In this document: positions 23,085 to 28,767 of the stretch, in pieces
How positions within the stretch are numbered: position 1 is the stretch's first letter
How the letters are laid out: each line of letters opens with the position of its first letter
Assembly: GCA_021812105.1 (NCBI GenBank)
Contig: JAKAOQ010000004.1
Span: forward strand, 1 to 28,767
Direction: 5' to 3'
From: Microcaldota archaeon
GTDB lineage: Archaea; Micrarchaeota; Micrarchaeia; Micrarchaeales; Micrarchaeaceae
Length of the DNA: 28,767 bases
Made by a program: the position numbers and the translations under genes
The notes under the pieces: generated by a model
Told to the model about the DNA's origin: nothing
The model's input: the letters and a program-made list of their open reading frames with translations, nothing else
Databases searched by the model: none

Positions 23085-23966
23085 TCAGACTATCTTGAAA
23101 AAGTCCCTTTTTGTCTCGCTTATATCCCCGCTTTCGGAGAGTATGTAGAGTATGCTGCGCACCCCGTCCTCGTCTATTCCTGTCAGTTTTGATATCTCCT
23201 GCGTACTCATGGCCTTCTTGTCGAGAGCCCTTATTATCTTTGTAGCGTTCTTGTTTATGAAGCTGCGCATGGCTATGTAGTACTTCTTGTTGAACGCCCT
23301 CGTCCCTAGCACGTTGCCGGACTTTATGCTGCTCTCTAGGAGCACGGATATGTTTCCCGCTTCGGCAAGGTTATTCACCACGATGTAGCCGTTGGTTTCC
23401 AGGAGGTCGAGGTACCTTTTATCATCCAGTTTGTCCTCCCAAACCTGTCTTGGCTCTTCCTTTACCGTAGGCGGCCTCTCTGCTCCTTTCGCGGCCTCTG
23501 GTACCGCAACCTTCTCCCTCTTCCCAAAGAGGAACCTGTCGTACACCCCGTTCGATATCCCGTATTTCTCTGCGCTCTCCCCTGCCTTCTTGTACAGGTA
23601 TACGGCCTTCTTCTCTACGAGGTCCTTGAGCACCTTCTTCTCCTGGGGCGAAAGCATCTTGTCGATTTTCTCTACGGTCCTCTCTGCGTATTTGATTGTA
23701 TCGAGCTTCTTCAGCACTTTAATCTCGTCATCGTTGATCTCAGTCATCGCCGTGCTTCCGCGCCACGCTCCCTGCCTCTGCTGTCCGCGTGCGTCGCTCA
23801 ATATCTTATTGAGGATGTCGCTCTTTTTTACCACTATATAACTCTTCTCGTTGTACTTTAGGAAGTCTATCTCGTCTCCCTCTCTCAGGCCGAGAAGCTT
23901 GATTACGTCAAACGGCAGGTAAACGACAAGCTTGTCGTTATGCTTGTATACTCTCGACACCTCCAC
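23085..23966 (-). CDS. AbrB/SpoVT-type regulator with C-terminal winged helix
   Basis: Residues 1-48 form a SpoVT/AbrB swapped-hairpin DNA-binding domain: LVVYLPFDVIKLLGLREGDEIDF followed by a basic strand SYIVVKK. A helical middle region (about 75-150, rich in Lys and Glu) and a charged linker (about 150-175) follow. The C-terminal 65 residues look like a winged helix: IIRALDKKAMSTQEISKLTG, VRSILYILSESGDI and a basic wing SETKRDFFKI. It is probably a transcription regulator binding as a dimer. The start is a GTG at 23966 or the GTG at 23960; the upstream AAGTATTAAAAAGG suggests a leaderless transcript. Only 34 bases separate it from divergent nnr, so it may control that operon and itself (inference). 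Confidence 0.82.
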   Translation of the reverse strand: MEVSRVYKHNDKLVVYLPFDVIKLLGLREGDEIDFLKYNEKSYIVVKKSDILNKILSDARGQQRQGAWRGSTAMTEINDDEIKVLKKLDTIKYAERTVEKIDKMLSPQEKKVLKDLVEKKAVYLYKKAGESAEKYGISNGVYDRFLFGKREKVAVPEAAKGAERPPTVKEEPRQVWEDKLDDKRYLDLLETNGYIVVNNLAEAGNISVLLESSIKSGNVLGTRAFNKKYYIAMRSFINKNATKIIRALDKKAMSTQEISKLTGIDEDGVRSILYILSESGDISETKRDFFKIV

Positions 23967-24000
23967 ACCTTTTTAATACTTATACTGCTTTAATCTATTC
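23967..24000. promoter_or_regulatory. 34-base divergent promoter of the AbrB gene and nnr-argS
   Basis: The gap contains TTTTTAATACTTATACTGCTTTAAT. Rightward, TTTTTAATACTTA is about 25-30 bases before the nnr ATG, giving a leaderless message. Leftward, AGTATAAGTATTAAA is at similar distance before the AbrB GTG. The two core promoters overlap and cannot be used simultaneously. Confidence 0.55.
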
Positions 24001-25554
24001 ATGCAAAGCTTAAAAGCGTTTTCAATTTACACGAAGAAGGTTCTGAGCATAAAGGACAGCTACGCTATAAAATCCAACGCCGCGGCGATGGGGTTTGATG
24101 AGAAGCTTCTCGTAGAGAACGCCGGAAACGCGATAGCGGCCGCGCTTGGCAGGACGCACAGGAGGAAGAAGATACTGTTCGTATGCGGTACGGGGGGCAA
24201 GGCAGCCATAGGGATGTGTGCAGCGAGGCGGCTCCTCGAAACCCCAGACATAGACGTCACCGTAGCGCTTATAGGCTCGGAGAGCCAAATACACAATCCT
24301 GTTACTATGTTCAACTACGACATACTATCCGAAATGACCCCGATAAAGGAGTTTACCGAAGCCAACATCAACGATCTGAAGAGTTACACGAAGCGCGCCG
24401 ATGTGCTTATCGAAGCGCTGATAGGCATAGGCCTAAAGGGAAAGATATACGGTGTACTGGCACGTGCCATAAAAATCATAAACGAAGCCGGGAAGCACAT
24501 CACATCGATAGACACGCCGGCCGGAATAGACGGAGACACGGGCATGCCGAACACGGCAAGCATAAAGGCCGACCACGTCCTCACACTTCACAAGTTCAAG
24601 CTCGGCATAGAGAAGAGCCACCTGATATCCAGTACTACCATAGAAAAAATAGGCGTGCCTCTATCGGCAGAGCTGGTTACGGGGCCCGGTGACCTAATGC
24701 TGGCCATGGAGCACAGGGCGATAGATGCAGATAAGTACTCACACGGCAGCGTCCTAGTTCTCGGCGGGAGCCCGGAATTCAAAACCGCGCCGCTGCTCGC
24801 TTCGTACGCGGTAAATGCGGCCGTGGCCGGGTTAAGGCTCGGCGCGGGATACGCCACGCTTGTACATCCCAAGGGCATCACCGAAACTTTTGACGAGCAG
24901 TCGATAAATCTGTCGATCAGGAGCCTGAAGGGCAAAACACTTTCCAGCGAGGATCTCCCCCTGATAGAGAGCATAAAGCACAACACACTTGTGATCGGCG
25001 AAGGGATGGCAAACGCGGAGACAAGCTACAAGCCTATCGCCTCCCTGGTAAAGCGCGAAAGGGACAGGGGCAACATAGTCGTTGTGGATGCACTCGCCAT
25101 ACGCGCGCTTAGCAAGAACAAAGGCATATTCGGAAAGAACTCAATACTCACCCCGCACTACGGGGAATTCAAGGCGCTTTCCGGAATAGATCTGAGCTCC
25201 GCCAGCCTTGAGAGCAAGATAAACACCGCAATAAACTTTGCCAAGAATTACAACTGCATCCTCGCTCTTAAGGGACACGAAACGATAATAACAGACGGCG
25301 ACCTGCTCAAGATAAACGAATCAAAGACTCCCGCCCTGGCCACCATGGGGACTGGAGACGTGCTGGCCGGAATAATAGCGGGATTTGCGTCCTCGCACAG
25401 GAACGCATTCGAGAGCGCTGCCGCGGCAGTATACCTGCACTCAAAGATAGCAGACCTGCTGTACATAGAGAACGGCAACCACATACTCGCCACGGACGTT
25501 ATAGGCGCCATACCAAAGGTACTGAAAACTTACGATTCAATGAAGTTGGGATAG
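24001..25554 (+). CDS. nnr: Bifunctional NAD(P)H-hydrate repair enzyme, epimerase loop divergent
   Basis: This repairs hydrated NADH/NADPH: an N-terminal YjeF_N epimerase domain (about 1-225) interconverts the R and S hydrates, and a C-terminal ADP/ATP-dependent dehydratase of the ribokinase fold (about 235-510) removes water. The dehydratase motifs are complete: HGSVLVLGGSPEF, GLRLGAGYATLV, ILTPHYGEF, LKGHETII and ATMGTGDVLAGIIAGF. The epimerase keeps LLVENAG, SIDTPAGIDGDTG and LTLHKFKLGI. Its cation/nucleotide loop, normally GxGNNGGDG, here reads CGTGGKAAIG (62-71), without the paired Asn and the Asp. The first domain may be weakened or altered in specificity. ATG 24001 coincides with the predicted transcription start. 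The stop codon is directly followed by the argS ATG. Confidence 0.93.
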   Translation: MQSLKAFSIYTKKVLSIKDSYAIKSNAAAMGFDEKLLVENAGNAIAAALGRTHRRKKILFVCGTGGKAAIGMCAARRLLETPDIDVTVALIGSESQIHNPVTMFNYDILSEMTPIKEFTEANINDLKSYTKRADVLIEALIGIGLKGKIYGVLARAIKIINEAGKHITSIDTPAGIDGDTGMPNTASIKADHVLTLHKFKLGIEKSHLISSTTIEKIGVPLSAELVTGPGDLMLAMEHRAIDADKYSHGSVLVLGGSPEFKTAPLLASYAVNAAVAGLRLGAGYATLVHPKGITETFDEQSINLSIRSLKGKTLSSEDLPLIESIKHNTLVIGEGMANAETSYKPIASLVKRERDRGNIVVVDALAIRALSKNKGIFGKNSILTPHYGEFKALSGIDLSSASLESKINTAINFAKNYNCILALKGHETIITDGDLLKINESKTPALATMGTGDVLAGIIAGFASSHRNAFESAAAAVYLHSKIADLLYIENGNHILATDVIGAIPKVLKTYDSMKLG

Positions 25555-27480
25555 ATGGAGCGCACAGAGCAAAACAATAATCCATACAGCAAGATGAAAG
25601 CATTGGCAGCGTCGCTTCTCGGACGCGCGATCGAGCATTCGGGTTACAAAAAAGTGGGCGGAGAAGATCTCCTGCAGAGCATAACCCCATCCAAACTCAT
25701 AGGTGACATATCCTCTTCTGCGGCGTTCAGGATAGCAAAGGACGGCGGAGGGAGTGCCGAGGATGTATCTAAAAAAATCGCATCTAACATCAAACCGGAG
25801 GGCAGCATCGAAAAAGTGTCGGCGGAAAACGGATTCGTCAATTTTTATCTCAGGAGGAAGGATTTTGCGATCGAAGTTATCGGCCATGCTCTTGCACCAG
25901 AGGACCGCGGCGCACGCAAAAGGGGCCGCGCCATAGTCGAATACATAAGCGTCAATCCCAACAAGCCGTGGCACGTCGGCCACCTGAGGAACGCGCTTCT
26001 CGGCAATACGGTTGCAAATATGTACGCCGCTATAGGCTACGATGTAACGCGCCAGAACTACATAGACGACCTCGGCCTCCAGGTGGTGGAGAGCCTGTGG
26101 GGATACATCAACCTTGGAAGGAAGCCGGACAAGAAATTTGATCACTGGCTTGGCGAGGAATACGTCGAAGTGAACAAGAGGCTTTCCGATGATAAGGTCA
26201 AGGAAGAGATAAAGAAGCTGCTCTCCAGCGCAGAGCGCAACGGCAGCGAGGAATCTAAGATGCTGCGCGATCTCTCGGAGAGGTGCGTGAAAGCGCAGTA
26301 CGAAACCGCTTTCTCCTTCGGGATCTATCAGGACGTGATGGTGTGGGAGAGCGACATAGTAAACGCCGGCCTATTGCAGAAGGCGCTCGATATACTCTCG
26401 TCTTCCGGAGCGATCGAGAAGCCGAAAGAGGGGAAGTACAAGGACTGCATAATAATGAATCTTGAAAAGATAAACGACGTATCGGAAGATCTGCGTGGCT
26501 TGAAGGAGAGCGCGAAGGTGCTGATAAGGAGCGACGGAACGGCGACATACGTGGCGAAGGATATAGCCTTCCACATGTGGAAGTTTGGTATGATAAAGGA
26601 CCCTTTCAACTACAGCCTCTTCCTCACACAGCCCGGCGGTGCGCCCCTGTATACAACGTCGCGCTCCGGTGCTCCAGGAAGCGGGAAATTCAACAACGCG
26701 CTCAAGTCCATAAACGTGATAGACGCTACGCAGAGTTATCCGCAGTCGGTGCTCCGCCTCGCTTTCAGCGCTATGGGCCGTAAAGACGTGGCGGAGGGAA
26801 TAGTGCACCTGGCTTACGGCCAGGTCGAGCTAGAGGAGGGCAGGCTTTCCGGAAGGAGCGGCAACTGGAGCGGGTTTAGCGCCGATGATTTACTCTCCGA
26901 GGCGAAAACGAAAGCCCGGGGACTTATAACAGAAAGGTTCAAGCTGTCAGAAGAAGACAGAACGAGGATATCAGAGGAGGTGGCCAGGTCAGCTATAATA
27001 TTCGAGTTCCTGAAGACCTCTCCGGAAAAGAAGATAATTTTCTCGTGGAGCAGGGCGCTCAACTTCGAGGGCAACTCGGGCCCATACTGCCAGTACATGC
27101 ACGCCAGGGCGTCAAGGATAATAGAGACCGCGGAATCCGGCGGAGTCGGTGTGGACAGAATACGCTCCGCTTACATCAGCGGCACGGCCGACAATCACGA
27201 CTACGGTTTTGACTCTGAACCGGAGTTCGCGCTCATAAAGCGTGCGGCTGTACTGGACGAGACAATCGAGAAAGCCGCTTTAGAGCTTCGACCAAATATG
27301 ATCGTCGAATACTTAAACTCACTTTCTGCCGCGTTCGCTGCGTTCTACGAGGCGATTCCCGTAATGAAGGCGCACAACGCAGAAGAAAGGGACGCCAGGC
27401 TGCTGCTTACCTATGTAGTCAAGGAAACGATGAGGAAAGCGCTCGGACTACTCGGCATAGAAGCGATAGGAAAAATGTAA
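25555..27480 (+). CDS. argS: Arginyl-tRNA synthetase
   Basis: This class I synthetase charges tRNA-Arg; 641 aa is normal for archaeal ArgRS. An N-terminal Arg-N domain contains SVNPNKPWHVGHLRNALLGN at its junction with the catalytic core, holding the HIGH equivalent HVGH (about 140-143). Then come RQNYIDDLGLQV, RSDGTATYVAKDIAFH and the KMSKS-region equivalent GRLSGRSGNW, which lacks the second lysine as is common in ArgRS. NFEGNSGPYCQYMHARASRI and a C-terminal DALR helical bundle, which binds the anticodon, complete it. The ATG abuts the nnr TAG with zero spacing, so translation is likely coupled through re-initiation. A tRNA-Arg gene lies 55 bases downstream. Confidence 0.96.
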   Translation: MERTEQNNNPYSKMKALAASLLGRAIEHSGYKKVGGEDLLQSITPSKLIGDISSSAAFRIAKDGGGSAEDVSKKIASNIKPEGSIEKVSAENGFVNFYLRRKDFAIEVIGHALAPEDRGARKRGRAIVEYISVNPNKPWHVGHLRNALLGNTVANMYAAIGYDVTRQNYIDDLGLQVVESLWGYINLGRKPDKKFDHWLGEEYVEVNKRLSDDKVKEEIKKLLSSAERNGSEESKMLRDLSERCVKAQYETAFSFGIYQDVMVWESDIVNAGLLQKALDILSSSGAIEKPKEGKYKDCIIMNLEKINDVSEDLRGLKESAKVLIRSDGTATYVAKDIAFHMWKFGMIKDPFNYSLFLTQPGGAPLYTTSRSGAPGSGKFNNALKSINVIDATQSYPQSVLRLAFSAMGRKDVAEGIVHLAYGQVELEEGRLSGRSGNWSGFSADDLLSEAKTKARGLITERFKLSEEDRTRISEEVARSAIIFEFLKTSPEKKIIFSWSRALNFEGNSGPYCQYMHARASRIIETAESGGVGVDRIRSAYISGTADNHDYGFDSEPEFALIKRAAVLDETIEKAALELRPNMIVEYLNSLSAAFAAFYEAIPVMKAHNAEERDARLLLTYVVKETMRKALGLLGIEAIGKM

Positions 27481-27498
27481 CGTGCCGGCAAGTCAGGT

Positions 27499-27512
27499 AA
27501 GATTATTATTTG
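27499..27512 (+). promoter_or_regulatory. TATA-like element of tRNA-Arg
   Basis: AAGATTATTATTTG lies about 25-35 bases upstream of the tRNA-Arg 5' end at 27536. A second A+T-rich run (AATTTATTAT) is closer, at 27521-27530, where it is too near to act as the TATA but may be the initiator region. Confidence 0.45.
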
Positions 27513-27535
27513 TTTGTTGCAATTTATTATGTCAA

Positions 27536-27644
27536 GGGCCTGTAGCTCAGCTTGGATAGAGCGACATCCTCCTAAGGTGAAGGTCGTGGGTTCAAAAATC
27601 TTTCTGGACAATATCCAAAAAGGATGGAAATCCCACCAGGCCCG
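27536..27644 (+). tRNA. tRNA-Arg (anticodon CCU) with a ~34-nt intron in the T-loop
   Basis: The acceptor stem is perfect (GGGCCTG/CAGGCCC), the D-arm is GCTC..GAGC with TTGG in its loop, and the anticodon loop is CTCCTAA (anticodon CCT) on stem ACATC/GGTGA, with a mismatch at the base. The T-arm GTGGG/CCCAC is split: 27591-27593 TTC, then about 34 extra bases, then ATCCCAC. Removing 34 bases in the A-runs at 27594-27598 and 27628-27630 restores TTCAAAT and a 75-nt tRNA with discriminator G. The extra segment folds on itself (TGGA-CAATA-TCCA, 27605-27617, plus flanking pairs), leaving bulge-like A-runs at both junctions, as for archaeal splicing endonuclease. Exact borders are ambiguous because of the A-runs. 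CCA is not encoded. Confidence 0.9.
27594..27630 (+). other. Predicted non-canonical tRNA intron (borders within A-runs)
   Basis: Of these 37 bases, 34 are inferred to be removed and three A residues kept. Internal pairing TGGA/TCCA, extended by TTT/AAA and ATC/GAT, makes a hairpin. The T-stem GTGGG/CCCAC closes the outer helix; TTC (27591-27593) can pair with GGA (27626-27628), giving a relaxed bulge-helix-bulge. The T-loop is not the canonical 37/38 site. Confidence 0.75.
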
Positions 27645-27673
27645 TAGTGCTGAAAGCTTTACGGTGTGTTTGA

Positions 27674-28738
27674 ATGGCAGACGATGGCAAGAGAACGGGT
27701 AAGCGTGCTGAAGGAACGAGGGATGGTAGCGGAGCCGTTTTCCTGATAAAACCCGTGTCAAAGAGGTTCGGACTCGACTACCTGCACATCTCACTGATAA
27801 TACTGGTAATCGTGCTCGTAGCACTTGCATTTTCCTTTTCTAACTTCAAGCCGAGCATACTGGCGCACAACTGCCAGTACGGTGTGGTGAACAACACCTG
27901 CGCCACGCCGAAGTACAACTCCAGCGAAGCGATATCCGCGGCCGAGAGGATTCTGGCCGGGTATTCCACGATCAACTCTTCACTGTCGCTGCTTCCCTAT
28001 TATTCGCTGGTAAACCAATCTAGAGCCTACTACCTGCTTAACGGCAGCGAGTGGCTTGTTGTCATACCCTACATCAATCCCTACACCAAGGAGGTAGTAA
28101 ATACATCCATGATACTTTACGCTTCTAACCTCACACTGGCGGAGCCCTTCATGCAGATGATAGGCCCCATATTAAAAACGCAGAACCGTGTAATATCCCC
28201 TGGTACAATAGACCTTTCCGGCAAGACTGCCTGCGCGAACAAGACTCCTATACCTGTGTACTATATAACAGATCCGTACGCTCCCGGGGCGCTGCGCGAC
28301 ATAGGCGCAGGTATAAACGCGAGCTCGCGTTTCGGCAGCTCGATAAACGTCTCTTACATGTTTATATTCGCCGGTTACTCCGTCCCGTTCTACAGCACGT
28401 ACGGGGCGAATACGACCCAGGCTCTCGGAGAGTATCTGGCGTGCGCATCAGCGCAGCCGAGGTTCCCGGCGTTCGTGGCCAACCTGAGCAAGGTGTACTT
28501 CGGCAACCCGATAAGCAACACCACTCTGTATTCTGTAGCCGTAGGCTCCGGGCTAGACATGGGCAGCTTCTCTGCGTGCATGGACAACGTTTCGCTTAAA
28601 CTCGACTATCAGTCGAAGCTGGCGCAGTACTACAACATTACAACCGCAGCACCAGCTTTCGTTACTAACTGCAAGTACCTATCCATACCAGAGACGCTCA
28701 ACGAGACAATTTCATACGCGCTTAAGAATGCTAGCTGA
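27674..28738 (+). CDS. Membrane-anchored DsbA-like thioredoxin-fold protein, sequon-rich
   Basis: A 37-residue basic cytoplasmic N-terminus (GKRTGKRAEGTR) is followed by one membrane helix (about 38-57) and an extracellular domain of about 295 residues. The latter has a DsbA-type layout: strand PIPVYYITDPYAPGA where the CxxC active site normally sits, a helical insertion ending DMGSFSACMDN, and a late PAFVTNC strand matching the cis-Pro 'TPTFVVN' segment. The CxxC is absent (PYAPGA), so redox activity is doubtful; six other cysteines could form structural disulfides. I count 17 N-x-S/T sequons, so heavy N-glycosylation is likely. Upstream CGGTGTG precedes the ATG. Substrate or partner is unknown. 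Confidence 0.8.
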   Translation: MADDGKRTGKRAEGTRDGSGAVFLIKPVSKRFGLDYLHISLIILVIVLVALAFSFSNFKPSILAHNCQYGVVNNTCATPKYNSSEAISAAERILAGYSTINSSLSLLPYYSLVNQSRAYYLLNGSEWLVVIPYINPYTKEVVNTSMILYASNLTLAEPFMQMIGPILKTQNRVISPGTIDLSGKTACANKTPIPVYYITDPYAPGALRDIGAGINASSRFGSSINVSYMFIFAGYSVPFYSTYGANTTQALGEYLACASAQPRFPAFVANLSKVYFGNPISNTTLYSVAVGSGLDMGSFSACMDNVSLKLDYQSKLAQYYNITTAAPAFVTNCKYLSIPETLNETISYALKNAS

Positions 28739-28767
28739 ACGCGGTGAAGAATCCAAATGCACCTTAT

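Overview
The window is archaeal DNA. It has TATA/BRE-like promoters with short or absent leaders, archaeal-type LeuRS, AsnRS and ArgRS, family-B DNA polymerase, RFC small subunit, type II methionine aminopeptidase, a Sec61-beta microgene and an intron-bearing tRNA. The compact, mostly single-gene layout, moderate G+C, heavy ATA/AGG codon use and the gene mix suggest a DPANN lineage, perhaps Micrarchaeota (ARMAN-like). That lineage assignment is inference only.

Left end (1-2231): an A+T-rich accessory segment unlike the rest. It holds an edge-truncated ORF, a 154-aa orphan, a structured non-coding stretch with inverted repeats, an ORF broken by an in-frame TAA and a stand-alone HsdR-N-like PD-(D/E)XK nuclease. 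It abuts the 3' end of a tRNA-Pro gene, the usual position of an integrated element.

From 2232 the sequence is core chromosome. First come tRNA-Pro(UGG), rfcS and a one-cysteine peroxiredoxin. Next is a small regulatory/translation pair (a ribbon-helix-helix protein and an EF-Tu-domain-2-like protein) transcribed away from a 100-aa protein-cysD-cysN operon, which encodes ATP sulfurylase. AsnRS and adenosylcobalamin-dependent ribonucleotide reductase follow on the plus strand. On the minus strand are polB-map, a 141-aa unknown, and leuS followed by a HAD phosphatase.

The right third has an APC-family amino-acid permease, a cytidine-deaminase/YunG-like fusion, a YchF-type GTPase, a four-helix membrane protein, Sec61-beta (52 aa), an AbrB-wHTH regulator, an nnr-argS pair with zero spacing, a tRNA-Arg(CCU) with a predicted T-loop intron, and a heavily sequon-bearing membrane-anchored thioredoxin-like protein.

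Themes: DNA replication and dNTP supply (rfcS, nrdJ, polB), charging of tRNA (Asn, Leu, Arg plus tRNA-Arg), nascent-protein handling (map, Sec61-beta) and sulfate activation. The least explained items are the deaminase fusion, the T-loop intron, the isolated CysDN module with its orphan partner and the accessory island.
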